Shown here in pieces: positions 18,704-27,637 of a stretch of 54,310 bases of DNA; within the stretch, counting starts at the first letter, position 1, and each line of letters starts with the position of its first letter. A program made the translations under genes and the position numbers. The notes under the pieces were generated by a model. The model was not told the DNA's origin. It made no database searches and saw only the letters and a program-made list of their open reading frames with translations. The stretch lies in NCBI GenBank assembly GCA_021833365.1, contig JAKBFV010000008.1:1-54310 (forward strand). Reading direction: 5' to 3'. The DNA is from Pseudomonadota bacterium (GTDB lineage: Bacteria; Pseudomonadota; Gammaproteobacteria; Pseudomonadales; Moraxellaceae).

Positions 18704-19645
18704 ATGAACCGACTCAACCGCTTCTCCTCGACGCTGGCCCTGCTCTGCGCTCTGGGTATCGCCCGCGCTGATGACGTGCAGATCGAGGATCTGACGCCGG
18801 CCACGGCCCTGCCGAGCACACCCGACGTCTCACCCAGCCCGGTGGCGCCAACAAAAGCTGCGCCGACGACAACAGCGGCGAGTTCCGATCGTGAGGAGAT
18901 CACCTGGCAAAAGCTGCAGTCTCTTCAGGATCAGCTGCGCCTGCTGCGTGGACAACTGGAAGACCAGCAGCACCTCATCGATGAGCTGCGCCAGCAAGTC
19001 AAAACCCAGTATATGAACACCGACCAGCGCCTGTCGGCGATGGATACCCGCATCACGCAACTGCAACCCGCCAATGGCGCAACGGCGGCCGCGCCGAATG
19101 CAGCGCTGACCAACACCCCGGCACGGCCGGCGGCGGCAACGACCTCCAGCGACAATGTCGATGCTGAAAAGAACGCCTACCTGGCGGCTTGGGAGCTGTC
19201 GCGGCAGAAAGGCCCGGATCAGGCCATTCCGCGCATGCTCGCCTTCATCCAGCAATATCCGCAGAGCGCTTTCATGCCGCATGCCGAGTATTGGCTCGGC
19301 GTGTTTTACATGAAGGCCCAACAACCCGACCCCAACAAAGCGCGACAATACTTCCAAAGCGTGCTCAAGCAATATCCACAACACAGTAAGGCCTCGGCGG
19401 CGCTCTACCAACTGGCCGTCCTGCACGACCAAAGCCACGAAGAGGATGCAGCGCGTATCGACATGCGCCGCCTGCTCAAAGACTATCCGCAGAGTCCGGA
19501 AGCACAGCTCGCCACCAGCTGGTTGAAAAAGCATCCGCCGGGTAAGAAAAAAAAGCACACCGCCGCGAGCTTGAGCCCGGATAATGCCGCCACCTTGCGT
19601 CCTATCGCGCAAGCGCTCGATCACATCGGTGAGTATGCGCCTTGA
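18704..19645 (+). CDS. cpoB: Cell division coordinator CpoB
   Basis: Periplasmic TPR protein that couples Tol-Pal action with peptidoglycan synthesis (formerly YbgF). It is 313 aa. The signal peptide ends near ARA-DDVQ (residue 22). A coiled coil follows (about 65-115: KLQSLQDQLRLLRGQLEDQ), then a linker and C-terminal TPRs (YLAAWELSRQKGPDQAI; YWLGVFYMKAQQ; ALYQLAVLHDQ). The extra C-terminal tail is Lys-rich (GKKKKHTA). The stop overlaps the queE start. Confidence 0.93.
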   Translation: MNRLNRFSSTLALLCALGIARADDVQIEDLTPATALPSTPDVSPSPVAPTKAAPTTTAASSDREEITWQKLQSLQDQLRLLRGQLEDQQHLIDELRQQVKTQYMNTDQRLSAMDTRITQLQPANGATAAAPNAALTNTPARPAAATTSSDNVDAEKNAYLAAWELSRQKGPDQAIPRMLAFIQQYPQSAFMPHAEYWLGVFYMKAQQPDPNKARQYFQSVLKQYPQHSKASAALYQLAVLHDQSHEEDAARIDMRRLLKDYPQSPEAQLATSWLKKHPPGKKKKHTAASLSPDNAATLRPIAQALDHIGEYAP

Positions 19646-20292
19646 ATGACGGCAGTCTGCGGATCAGCGAGATCTTCTACTCCCTGCAGGGCGAGGCGCG
19701 GGACAGCGGTCGACCGACGGTCTTCATCCGCCTGACCGGTTGCCCCCTGCGCTGCCGTTGGTGTGACACCACCTACGCCTTCGCGGGTGGGGAACAGTTC
19801 AGCATCAACGCCATCCTCACCGAAGTATCACGCTACGCCACGCCCTGGGTTTGTGTCACCGGCGGTGAACCGCTGGCTCAGCCAGCCGTGCATCCCCTGT
19901 TGCAGGCTCTGTGCACCGCCGGCTATCGCGTCAGTCTCGAGACCAGCGGCGCCCTGCCCATCGACAGGGTCGATGCGCGCGTCAGCCGGGTGATGGATCT
20001 CAAGGCGCCCGACTCCGGTGAGTGCGAGCGCAATCTTCTCGCCAACATCCAAGACCTGCGCCGCCACGATCAGGTCAAGTTCGTCATCGCCTCGCGCCGC
20101 GACTTCGACTGGAGTACGGCGATGACACGCGAACACGAGCTTTGCCAGCGCGTCGACGACGTGCTCTTCTCCCCCGTACACGGTGAACTCGATGCCCGCC
20201 AGCTCGCTGAATGGATCCTCGCCAGCCGCCTGCCGGTGCGTATGCAACTGCAATTGCACAAACTTCTTTGGAACGATGAACCAGGACACTAG
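19642..20292 (+). CDS. queE: 7-carboxy-7-deazaguanine synthase QueE
   Basis: Radical SAM enzyme that contracts the pterin ring in queuosine precursor synthesis. It is 216 aa. The [4Fe-4S] motif Cx3Cx2C is Cys34, Cys38 and Cys41 (GCPLRCRWCDTT), and the SAM-binding Gly-rich stretch is VTGGEPLAQP. The only start compatible with the family N-terminus is TTG at 19642, overlapping the cpoB stop (TTGA); no in-frame ATG lies before the iron-sulfur motif. Probably translationally coupled to cpoB. Confidence 0.92.
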   Translation: MNDGSLRISEIFYSLQGEARDSGRPTVFIRLTGCPLRCRWCDTTYAFAGGEQFSINAILTEVSRYATPWVCVTGGEPLAQPAVHPLLQALCTAGYRVSLETSGALPIDRVDARVSRVMDLKAPDSGECERNLLANIQDLRRHDQVKFVIASRRDFDWSTAMTREHELCQRVDDVLFSPVHGELDARQLAEWILASRLPVRMQLQLHKLLWNDEPGH

Positions 20293-20295
20293 GCC

Positions 20296-20967
20296 ATGAG
20301 CACGAGCGCCGTCATACTCCTCTCCGGAGGCATGGACTCCACCACCTGCCTGGCCTGGGCGCGCGCCCAGGGCATGATCTGTCACACCCTGGCCTTCGAC
20401 TACGGTCAACGCCATCGCTCCGAACTGGCCGCCGCCGCCGCCATCTCAGCAGCGCACGGCGCTGCCAGCCATCGCGTCATCAGCATCGACCCACACCAAT
20501 TCGCAGGCTCAGCGCTGACCGACACGAGCATCGCCATCCCACAGGCCGCGAGTCCCGGCATCCCGGTCACCTATGTACCGGCGCGCAATACCATTTTCCT
20601 GGCCATGGCCCTGGGATACGCTGAAGTCCTGGCGGCACAGGCCATCGTCATCGGCGTCAATGCCATCGACTACTCAGGCTACCCGGATTGTCGCCCTGCC
20701 TTCATCGCCGCCTTCCGTCAACTCGCCGCTCTGGCGACGCGCGCCGGTGTCGAAGGCCACCCGGTCGCCATCCTCGCCCCCTTGCAGGACCTGAGCAAAG
20801 CCGAGATCGTCGTTCTCGGCGAGAAACTCGGCGTCGATTTCTCATCGACGGTGTCCTGTTATCAGGCCGATGAGCAGGGCCGCGCCTGTGGTCAATGCGA
20901 TGCCTGCCGCCTCCGCCAACAAGGATTTATCGACGCTGGACGGCCGGACGTCACCCGCTATGACTAG
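20296..20967 (+). CDS. queC: 7-cyano-7-deazaguanine synthase QueC
   Basis: ATP-dependent enzyme that converts 7-carboxy-7-deazaguanine to preQ0, the next step after QueE. It is 223 aa. The PP-loop is SGGMDST (residues 10-16), and the C-terminal zinc-binding cysteines are in [18 protein letters not shown]. It starts 3 nt after queE and follows the conserved tol-pal-cpoB-queE-queC order. Confidence 0.95.
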   Translation: MSTSAVILLSGGMDSTTCLAWARAQGMICHTLAFDYGQRHRSELAAAAAISAAHGAASHRVISIDPHQFAGSALTDTSIAIPQAASPGIPVTYVPARNTIFLAMALGYAEVLAAQAIVIGVNAIDYSGYPDCRPAFIAAFRQLAALATRAGVEGHPVAILAPLQDLSKAEIVVLGEKLGVDFSSTVSCYQADEQGRACGQCDACRLRQQGFIDAGRPDVTRYD

Positions 20968-20987
20968 TGCAGGGCGCTGCGCGATGC

Positions 20988-20993
20988 TACACT
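20988..20993 (+). promoter_or_regulatory. Possible -10 box before the gcvR-like gene
   Basis: TACACT preceded by TG at the extended -10 position (TGCTACACT), 28 nt before the start codon. No convincing -35 is seen. Confidence 0.35.
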
Positions 20994-21020
20994 GCCGTCA
21001 TTTGTGAGGTCGAGTGGCAC

Positions 21021-21551
21021 ATGGAACACTATCTGGTTATAGCGGCACTGGGAGAAGATCGTACCGGCATCGTCGATGAGCTCGCCAAGATCGCGTCCGA
21101 CGCGCGCTGCAGTATCGCCGATAGCCGTATGGTGGTCATGGGCCTCGAGTTCACCCTGGTCATGATGGTCAGCGGCACCTGGGACGCCGTCGCCAAATTG
21201 GAGGCGCAACTGCCCGGTGTCGGCAAAAAGCTCGGCCTCAACCTGATGAGCAAGCGCACCCAGCCCAAGCCCTTGCAAAAAGAGTCGATGCCTTATCACG
21301 TCAACGTCGTCGCCCTCGACAATCCCGGCATCGTTCACGAGATCGCCAACTTTTTTGCCAGCCAGGGCATCAATATCGAAGCCATGGAGACGAGCACGTA
21401 TGCCGCCCCTCATACCGGCTCGATGATGTTCGCCCTGAGCATGGCGGTCAACATCCCGGGGCGCATCCATCTCGCCAGCTTGCGCGAATCCTTCATGATT
21501 TTCTGTGATGACCGCAATCTCGACGCCATCATCGAACCGTTCAAGGCCTAA
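21021..21551 (+). CDS. gcvR: GcvR-like ACT-domain protein
   Basis: A 176-aa protein of two ACT domains. The N-terminal one begins MEHYLVIAALGEDRTGIVDELA, the second about residue 92 (HVNVVALDNPGIVHEIANFFA). It matches the GcvR family, which binds GcvA and represses the glycine-cleavage operon. No gcvA or gcvTHP genes are nearby. The ATG at 21021 is chosen from the domain boundary; the frame is open back to 20967. The bcp gene follows after 23 nt, an order common in gammaproteobacteria. Confidence 0.85.
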   Translation: MEHYLVIAALGEDRTGIVDELAKIASDARCSIADSRMVVMGLEFTLVMMVSGTWDAVAKLEAQLPGVGKKLGLNLMSKRTQPKPLQKESMPYHVNVVALDNPGIVHEIANFFASQGINIEAMETSTYAAPHTGSMMFALSMAVNIPGRIHLASLRESFMIFCDDRNLDAIIEPFKA

Positions 21552-21574
21552 TACTGCAGCAAGGAGGAAGCGGG

Positions 21575-22096
21575 ATGATCGCGACTGTAGGAAGCCCAGT
21601 ACCTGATTTCGAGCTCCCCGCCCACGGCAATCGCGTGGTGCGGCTGTCGGCCCTGCGTGGCTATATCGTGGTGCTCTACTTCTATCCCAAGGACGACACC
21701 CCGGGCTGCACCATCGAGGCACAGGAGTTTCGTGATCATCTCGCCGAGTTGCGGGCGGAACGCTGCACCGTCATCGGGGTGTCGCGCGATAGCCTGAGCT
21801 CGCACGAGCGCTTCGTCGAAAAGTTCGACATCAACTTTCCTCTGATCAGCGATCCCGACGGTGAACTCTGTCAGATGTTCGACGTCATCAAGACCAAGAT
21901 GATGTATGGCCGTGAGACGCGCGGCATCGAACGCAGTAGCTTTCTCATCGACCGCGATGGCGTCTTGCGTCAGGAGTGGCGCAAGGTCAAGGCCGAGGGA
22001 CACGCCGAGCAGGTGCTGTTCGCCGTGCAGTCGCTGAACAAGCATCCTGCCGCGCCGGCGACGCCTCAAGCGCCTGCCGCCGACATCCCCTCATAG
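21575..22096 (+). CDS. bcp: Thioredoxin-dependent peroxiredoxin Bcp
   Basis: Cytoplasmic peroxiredoxin of the BCP/PrxQ family, reducing peroxides with thioredoxin. It is 173 aa. The peroxidatic Cys45 lies in DDTPGCT. The resolving Cys found five residues later in E. coli (Cys50) is Gln50 here; other cysteines are at about 64 and 99, so the enzyme is 1-Cys or uses an unusual partner. The last 15 residues are a Pro/Ala-rich tail overlapping galU by 31 bp. Confidence 0.92.
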   Translation: MIATVGSPVPDFELPAHGNRVVRLSALRGYIVVLYFYPKDDTPGCTIEAQEFRDHLAELRAERCTVIGVSRDSLSSHERFVEKFDINFPLISDPDGELCQMFDVIKTKMMYGRETRGIERSSFLIDRDGVLRQEWRKVKAEGHAEQVLFAVQSLNKHPAAPATPQAPAADIPS

Positions 22097-22908
22097 CAAT
22101 AGTTCGTCGCCGCCACATAACCCGGCACACTGCCACAATCGAAACGGCGGCCGACGAAACGGTAAGCGAGCACACAGCCACGCCGCGCCTGCTCGGCGAG
22201 GGCGTCGGTGATCTGCAACTCGCCATTGCGCCCAGGTGGCGTAGCACGCAGGATGTCGAAGATGTCCGGTGTCAGAATATAACGACCGATGATCGCCAGT
22301 CGGCTCGGTTCCTCACCGCGTGGTGGCTTCTCGACCATGCGCTCGATACGATAGAGATCCTCACGCAGGGCTTCGCCGGCGACGATGCCGTATTTATGCG
22401 TGTCTTCCGCTGGCACTTCCTCGATGGCGACGATGGAACAGCGAAACTGGCGATAGAGCTCGACCATCTGACTGAGCACACCCGGCCCGTCGGTCAGACA
22501 AAGATCATCGGCGAGCAGGACGGCAAAAGCCTCATCGCCGATCAAGGACTCACCGGTCAGGATGGCATCACCGAGACCGCGCATGGATTTCTGTCGGGTG
22601 TAGGTGAAAGTGGCGCGCGCCATCACCGCCCGGATATCGACCAGATAATCTTCCTTGTCGGTGCCGGCGATCTGCTGCTCGAGTTCGACGTTGAGATCGA
22701 AATGATCCTCGAGAGCGCGCTTGCCACGGCCGGTGACGATGGCCATCTCGCTGAGACCGGCGGCGAGTGCCTCCTCGACGCCATATTGAATCAACGGCTT
22801 GTTGACGATGGGCATCATCTCTTTCGGCATCGCCTTGGTGGCGGGCAAAAAGCGCGTACCGTAACCGGCCGCCGGAAACAGGCATTTGGACAGGGCGACT
22901 TGACTCAT
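22066..22908 (-). CDS. galU: UTP-glucose-1-phosphate uridylyltransferase
   Basis: Makes UDP-glucose for cell-surface sugars. It is 280 aa. The nucleotide-binding signature is FPAAGYGTRFLPATKAMPKEM (positions about 11-31), and VEKP and the final Asp/Gly sequence DCGSVPGYV are also typical of bacterial GalU. It has a good upstream GAGG and stands in the same direction as the downstream-transcribed perM-tusA pair, 31 nt away. Confidence 0.95.
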   Translation of the reverse strand: MSQVALSKCLFPAAGYGTRFLPATKAMPKEMMPIVNKPLIQYGVEEALAAGLSEMAIVTGRGKRALEDHFDLNVELEQQIAGTDKEDYLVDIRAVMARATFTYTRQKSMRGLGDAILTGESLIGDEAFAVLLADDLCLTDGPGVLSQMVELYRQFRCSIVAIEEVPAEDTHKYGIVAGEALREDLYRIERMVEKPPRGEEPSRLAIIGRYILTPDIFDILRATPPGRNGELQITDALAEQARRGCVLAYRFVGRRFDCGSVPGYVAATNYCYEGMSAAGA

Positions 22909-22939
22909 AAACGGACCTCAAAAGCTCATGCGCTAGGCA

Positions 22940-24007
22940 TCATAAGGGATCCTGGTCCACCTGCACAGGCCAATGCTGCGCCAGGACACGCAGGACGACC
23001 GCCAGGGGAATGGCAAAAAAGACCCCCCAAAGCCCCCACCAGCCGCCAAAAATGATGATGGCGACGATGATGACGATGGGATGGAGAGCGACGGCTTCGG
23101 CGAAGAGCAGGGGCACGAGCAGATTGCCATCGACGAGCTGGATGAACAGATGCGCCACCAGCACGCGCCAAAACTCATCGCTCAGCCCGCCCCACTCGAA
23201 AAAGGCGACCAGGAGTACCGGCACCGTGACGACGACAGCGCCGATGTAGGGAATGATGACTGAAAGCCCGACCGCTATGGCGAGCAGAAACGCATAGGAT
23301 AAGCCGGTCCAGACGAAGACGATATAGGTGGCGACGGTGACCAGCAGCACCTCGATGAGCTTGCCGCGGATATAGCGATAGAGCTGGCGGTTGATCTCGT
23401 CGGCGATACGACTCAGCGCCGGATGATGGCGGGGCAGGCGATCGGCCATCCAGCCATGGATGGCCTGGCGGTCTTTGAGCAGAAAAAAGACCAAGGTCGG
23501 GATCATCACGATATAGATGCTGAAGGCGATCATATGGCCAAGCAGATAGGGCGATAAAGCGATGAGCTTTTGCCCGATCCCACCGAGCTGCGCCTGCAAA
23601 GCCAGGAGCCAGATACTGATGTCGTGCTGGCTGACCAGATGCGGGTAGAGACGTGGCAGGCGATAGAGACTCTGCTGGCTGTGCAGCAGCATCACCGGCA
23701 GATTCGAGGTCAAAGCCACCGCCTGATTCCACAGCAGCGGCAAGACGATCACCAGCAGGGCGCCGACGACACCGAGAAAGAGTAGATACACCGTCGGCAT
23801 CGCCCAGGACCGCGGCATGCCGAAACGCATCAGCGCTTCCACCCCGCCTTCTAGCAGAAAGGCCAACACCATGGCCGCCAGCAGGGGAATGAGCATGCGC
23901 CCGAAGAGCACCACGAGCAGGGTGCTGCCGCTGCACATCAGCAACAGGATGATGGCCTGCTCCTGCGAAGCGTACTTGCGCCAGAAACGCCGCCACAGGG
24001 CCTGCAT
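22940..24007 (-). CDS. perM: AI-2E transporter family permease (PerM-like)
   Basis: Polytopic inner-membrane protein of 355 aa with about eight hydrophobic segments (for example residues 18-50, 68-88, 155-178, 205-290 and 310-345). The family motif area PYIGAVVVTVPVLLVAFFEWG and LFAEAVALHPIVIIVAIIIFGGWWGLWGVFFAIPLAVV-type region (about 300-340) supports the call. The substrate is unknown; members have been linked to signal or sodium/proton transport. One nucleotide separates it from tusA, so the two are co-transcribed. Confidence 0.87.
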   Translation of the reverse strand: MQALWRRFWRKYASQEQAIILLLMCSGSTLLVVLFGRMLIPLLAAMVLAFLLEGGVEALMRFGMPRSWAMPTVYLLFLGVVGALLVIVLPLLWNQAVALTSNLPVMLLHSQQSLYRLPRLYPHLVSQHDISIWLLALQAQLGGIGQKLIALSPYLLGHMIAFSIYIVMIPTLVFFLLKDRQAIHGWMADRLPRHHPALSRIADEINRQLYRYIRGKLIEVLLVTVATYIVFVWTGLSYAFLLAIAVGLSVIIPYIGAVVVTVPVLLVAFFEWGGLSDEFWRVLVAHLFIQLVDGNLLVPLLFAEAVALHPIVIIVAIIIFGGWWGLWGVFFAIPLAVVLRVLAQHWPVQVDQDPL

Positions 24008-24008
24008 A

Positions 24009-24254
24009 TCAGCTCAACCTCTTGCGTAGATCAAAGCTCCACACCTCGTCCTGACAGGACATGGCGAGCAACTCGTGCCCGGCCTGTGCGAGAAAACGCG
24101 GAATGTCCTGCGCCGACCCCGGATCGCTGCTCAGGGCGAGGACACGGCTGCCGGCCGGCAACTGTGCCAGCTGCATCTTCAGGCGCAGGAGGGGCAGAGG
24201 ACAACGCAGACCACGAAGATCCAGCTGTAGCGTTGATGTTGACGGCGTGGGCAT
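24009..24254 (-). CDS. tusA: TusA/SirA family sulfur carrier protein
   Basis: Small sulfur-transfer protein, 81 aa. The active Cys18 sits in the family motif RCPLPLLRLK. The fold pattern (LDLRGLRCPLP ... SDPGSAQDIPRF) matches TusA-like proteins that pass persulfide sulfur to tRNA thiolation or molybdopterin. A tusA-like gene beside perM and bepA is common in Pseudomonas and relatives. It is divergent from bepA with 71 nt between start codons. Confidence 0.85.
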   Translation of the reverse strand: MPTPSTSTLQLDLRGLRCPLPLLRLKMQLAQLPAGSRVLALSSDPGSAQDIPRFLAQAGHELLAMSCQDEVWSFDLRKRLS

Positions 24255-24325
24255 GGGGAAACATACAAGTGATGATGGTCCGTGCTATGCTAGCGCCACT
24301 TACGGGCTTTGAATACCTCCGACTC

Positions 24326-25750
24326 ATGCGTCGTCCCCTCATAAGTCTGCTCATCGCGAGCATGCTGTTCGTCCCCGCCCCCGGCCGGGCCGACCTACCG
24401 ACCCTGGGCGATCAGACGGCAGCGGTCAGCGCCAGCGATGAATTCGCTGCCGGTCGCGCCTACGAGAAAGAGTTTCGCGCCGCCGTTCCCACCCTGCTCG
24501 ATCCTTTGCTGCAGGACTACGTCGAGCACCTGATCTACCGCCTCGCCTTCGCCACGCCCTTGTCCGATCTGCGCCTCAGCGTCCTCATCATCGACTCGAC
24601 CGAGATCAATGCCTTCGCCGTGCCCGGCGGCGTCGTCGGTGTCAACGCCGGCATCTTTTTGTCGGCACATAATGAAGCCGAGATGGCGTCGGTGCTGGCG
24701 CATGAACTCGGCCACTTGCGACAGCGCCACTATGCCCGCATGATGATGGACAGCTCGCACGACATGCTCTGGTTCCTCGCCAGCGTGCTCGCCGCTGTCG
24801 CCTTGAGCGCGCGCGGACAGGGCGATGCTGGCGCCGCCGCCGTCGACTCGGCACAGGCAGCACTGGCCCAGCATCAGTTGCACTACAGCCGTGAGAATGA
24901 GCAGGAAGCCGACCGCATCGGCTTGCAGACCCTGGTCACTGCCGGCTATGACCCGGAAGCGATGCCGCGCTTTTTTGCCCGTCTGTACAAGTTGATCTCA
25001 GGCAGCGGCGATATTCCGGAATATCTGCAGGACCACCCCCTCACCCCTTCGCGCGTCGCCGATACCGCCGCCCGCGCTGCCCAGTTTCATGTGCACGGCA
25101 TCGAGGACACCCTCGCCTTCGAACTCATGCGCGCGCGCGTCAAGGCGCACTACGCCGCCGACCCGGAAACCAGCCTGACCTCCTTGCGCGAAATCATTGC
25201 GCAAGGAGGTCATAGCGATGAGGCCCTGCTCGCCCGCTTCATGGCCTGCAATCTGCTCCTGCGTCTCGATCGCAGCCAGGAAGGCATCGCCTACGCTCAG
25301 GATCTGCTGCAAAAAGATCCACATCGCATCGCCTACGTCGACATCATGGCCGACCTCCTGCTGCACGCCGGCCGCCACGAGCAGGCCCTGGCCCTGCTGC
25401 AAAGCGAAAGCCGTATCAGCCCGACCAGCCTGCCCTTGCGTCTGCTGCTCGTCCAGGCTTTGAGTGCCAGCGGTCAGGGGCGTCAGGCGGAGAACATGGC
25501 AGAGGAACTGGTCAGTCAGCGCGACGACGATCCCAATGTCTGGAATGCCATGATCCTCGCTTCGCGCGCCGCTGCAGACCGGCTGGCGCTCTACCGCGCA
25601 CGCGCCGAGCTCGCCGATCTCTATGGCCACAACAAAGAAGCCTTGCAGCAGCTACGGCTAGGACTACAGGCCGCTGGCGACAATTATCCAGAGCACGCTC
25701 GCTTCGAGAGCCTCATCGAACGCTTCAGTCATGAACAGGGTGGGAGGTGA
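24326..25750 (+). CDS. bepA: Periplasmic M48 metalloprotease / chaperone BepA
   Basis: Zinc protease that maintains outer-membrane assembly by degrading or assisting stalled LptD and BamA-pathway proteins. It is 474 aa. A signal peptide (residues 1-22, ending GRA-DLP), a protease domain with HELGH (126-130) and the third ligand in ENEQEAD (about 190-196), and C-terminal TPRs (about 280-470) are visible. The ATG at 24326 is chosen for the signal peptide; no strong ribosome-binding site precedes it. TGCTATGCT, a probable extended -10, lies just upstream at 24285-24293. Confidence 0.92.
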   Translation: MRRPLISLLIASMLFVPAPGRADLPTLGDQTAAVSASDEFAAGRAYEKEFRAAVPTLLDPLLQDYVEHLIYRLAFATPLSDLRLSVLIIDSTEINAFAVPGGVVGVNAGIFLSAHNEAEMASVLAHELGHLRQRHYARMMMDSSHDMLWFLASVLAAVALSARGQGDAGAAAVDSAQAALAQHQLHYSRENEQEADRIGLQTLVTAGYDPEAMPRFFARLYKLISGSGDIPEYLQDHPLTPSRVADTAARAAQFHVHGIEDTLAFELMRARVKAHYAADPETSLTSLREIIAQGGHSDEALLARFMACNLLLRLDRSQEGIAYAQDLLQKDPHRIAYVDIMADLLLHAGRHEQALALLQSESRISPTSLPLRLLLVQALSASGQGRQAENMAEELVSQRDDDPNVWNAMILASRAAADRLALYRARAELADLYGHNKEALQQLRLGLQAAGDNYPEHARFESLIERFSHEQGGR

Positions 25751-25761
25751 AGAAAAAGCGG

Positions 25762-25878
25762 GTGGCCCTCCTGTCAGCCCGACCCCGGCACACATCTAGC
25801 GACGACCGTTGCTTCCTTCCGGACCTGGCGGGGTTGATCGTTCAACGTTGCGGGAGAACCGACAGGAGAACCATAGAG
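25762..25878 (-). ncRNA. ffs: Signal recognition particle 4.5S RNA
   Basis: RNA partner of Ffh in the bacterial signal recognition particle. Reading the minus strand, the sequence contains GGTTCTCCCGCAAC, the tetraloop core CAGGTCCGGAAGGAAGCA, and GTGTGCCGGG, all near-identical to the 4.5S RNA of gammaproteobacteria. The ends pair through CTCCTGTC and GACAGGAG. The 5' end is set from the promoter (TTGCTG, 17 nt, TAGAAT at 25885-25913), and the 3' end precedes a T tract (25749-25757 on the plus strand). Ends are accurate to a few nucleotides. Confidence 0.95.
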
Positions 25879-25884
25879 GCGGCG

Positions 25885-25913
25885 ATTCTACACGGCCGCA
25901 CCTTCGACAGCAA
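25885..25913 (-). promoter_or_regulatory. Promoter of ffs
   Basis: Reading the minus strand, a -35 TTGCTG, a 17-nt spacer and a -10 TAGAAT, about 7 nt before the inferred RNA start. Confidence 0.65.
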
Positions 25914-26017
25914 GATACGAAGGCACAACAAGTTGCCGCCCGTCAGACTCTGGTCAGTACCGGCGCATCAGGTTAGGATAAGCCGACAATAAGAAGCCCT
26001 TTAGGCGGAGTTTTCAC

Positions 26018-26626
26018 ATGGCAGTGCGTGCATACGGTCCGGGGATGGGATCGTGGGCTGGTTTGATACTCAGCGTTGCCCTGGTCAGCGGCTGCGGATC
26101 GAGCGGCACCTCTTTCAGCGGCGCCAATGGCAGTTATCAGTCCGGTCCCAACGTCTATAGCAGCGGCGCCCTGGCACCCTCCAGCCTGAGCTTTGCCGGC
26201 GTCTACAATGCCTTTCGCAGCGTCACCGTCGGCAATACCAAGATCACCGAACAGGATTACTTTTATATCAGCTCCTCCGGGGTGATCAGCACCTTCATCT
26301 ATCAAGACAATGGCACGGTCTCGCCGGCACGCAACTGTTATCTGCCGGCCACCGGCAGCGAGCCCAATGCCGGCTTGCAGAATGCGCAGCTGAGCGCCAC
26401 CAGCGACACCAGCGGCAACGTCTATTATCACGTCAGCATCCACGGCTACGACATCGGCTTCGGCGCGCCGAGCAACGGTGGCGCCCCGAATCTTTATATC
26501 AACGGCGTCCAGCAGACCAGCAGCAGCGGCGCGACGCTCTATGTCGGCAACCAGGGCGATACCTTCATGCTCGGCGGCGCTCCTGAGACCAATATCACCC
26601 TCGCCACTCTCAACCTCTGCAGCTGA
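26018..26626 (+). CDS. Putative lipoprotein, unknown function
   Basis: 202 aa, not recognised. The N-terminal signal sequence ends in a lipobox (VSGC, Cys at about residue 26). The mature part is rich in Ser, Gly, Asn, Tyr and Thr and has beta-type patterning (YFYISSSGVISTFIYQDNGTV; TLYVGNQGDTFMLGG), with two later cysteines (NCYLP and the penultimate NLCS). A good ribosome-binding site (AGGCGGAG) precedes the ATG. It stands alone, convergent with the next lipoprotein gene. Confidence 0.7.
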   Translation: MAVRAYGPGMGSWAGLILSVALVSGCGSSGTSFSGANGSYQSGPNVYSSGALAPSSLSFAGVYNAFRSVTVGNTKITEQDYFYISSSGVISTFIYQDNGTVSPARNCYLPATGSEPNAGLQNAQLSATSDTSGNVYYHVSIHGYDIGFGAPSNGGAPNLYINGVQQTSSSGATLYVGNQGDTFMLGGAPETNITLATLNLCS

Positions 26627-26668
26627 AGACGCGACGGCAAGTCCGCGCCACCCTCCATAGCGCCGCCT

Positions 26669-27469
26669 TCACCGGAAGAAGCGGCGCAACCAGTCGGGCA
26701 TCCAGCTGGTCGAGGAGTCCACTTTGTTCTGCACATGGCTGGTGTCGAGATGGGTGACCGGAGCATAGCGCAGATGGACACCGCGATCCGGATCGAGAAT
26801 CTGCAGGTCGCCATAGCGCACATTGCCGGCATGAGCATAGAGATTGAACGGCGCCCACACCGGGCTGCGATGATAGTCGAAGAACTCGCCCGGCTCCTCC
26901 AGTCTCGTTTTGGCGATCTCCGGTGACGCCACCGCCTCGCTGACCTGTTGCAGAGGACCGGCCGTCAGGAGTCCGGTCTTGTCATCATAGACCGGCTGGC
27001 TGCCGGCACCTGCCGACAAGCGACTCTCATCATAGCGGAAGTAGTAAGCTTTGCCGCCGACGACACGGATACGCGTTTCGAAGATGACCTTGACATTGAG
27101 GATAGAGACCGGGCGTTTGGCCATCAGATAGTACTGACCGGCCGGCAACTCCAGCCAGAAATAGCCCCGCCCCTTGAGGCCATAGACGCGCTGTCCATTG
27201 ACGAAAAAGCTCGGCGTCTGCAGCTCATCGTGGTTCCAGGCGTTGAGCGGTCGATAAATGTAGACGATGGCGTCGCGTGAATCGAGGGGCTGCACCGCTT
27301 CAAAAGGCACACCCGTGGTCGGGGCGATCCAGTAGCCGGGCGTGGTAGCATTGAGCACCGAGCTGGAGAGATTCTTCTGCAGGGTGGCCTTGACGTCCAT
27401 GAACCCTTGATTGCTGCATCCAGCCAGCCACAACACCGCCAGCACCACTCCAGAGCGCATCCGCATCAT
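26669..27469 (-). CDS. Lipoprotein with DUF2846-like domain
   Basis: 266 aa with a lipobox (LAGC, Cys at about 18). Residues about 65-165 look like the DUF2846 type of beta domain (AIVYIYRP ... FFVNGQRVYGLKGRGYFWLELPAGQYYLMAK), found in small envelope lipoproteins of unknown function. The C-terminal 100 residues are unassigned. Two start codons are adjacent; the upstream one is used. It diverges from the pentapeptide gene over 168 nt. Confidence 0.7.
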   Translation of the reverse strand: MMRMRSGVVLAVLWLAGCSNQGFMDVKATLQKNLSSSVLNATTPGYWIAPTTGVPFEAVQPLDSRDAIVYIYRPLNAWNHDELQTPSFFVNGQRVYGLKGRGYFWLELPAGQYYLMAKRPVSILNVKVIFETRIRVVGGKAYYFRYDESRLSAGAGSQPVYDDKTGLLTAGPLQQVSEAVASPEIAKTRLEEPGEFFDYHRSPVWAPFNLYAHAGNVRYGDLQILDPDRGVHLRYAPVTHLDTSHVQNKVDSSTSWMPDWLRRFFR

Positions 27470-27603
27470 CAGTCCCTCGTCGCCACACGTCGCCTGTCAT
27501 CGGCGATTCTTGTCTTGCTCGTCATCAGCCACAGCCACCCGACAGTATCAGTTTCACAACACATTTGAACAGTGTGATTTGGTAAAGACAGCGATCTCCT
27601 ATC

Positions 27604-27609
27604 TATACT
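27604..27609 (+). promoter_or_regulatory. Possible -10 box of the pentapeptide gene
   Basis: TATACT, 28 nt before the ATG, with TTGGTA 19 nt upstream as a weak -35. Confidence 0.4.
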
Positions 27610-27637
27610 GACAACGAGCCCCCCAGAGACCGTCGCC

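Noticed and set aside
21976-23055. Plus-strand frame of 359 codons opposite galU
   Set aside because: It is the antisense of a well-conserved galU and overlaps bcp; composition is that of a shadow frame.
25747-25992. Small plus-strand frame after bepA
   Set aside because: It lies across the 4.5S RNA gene and its promoter.
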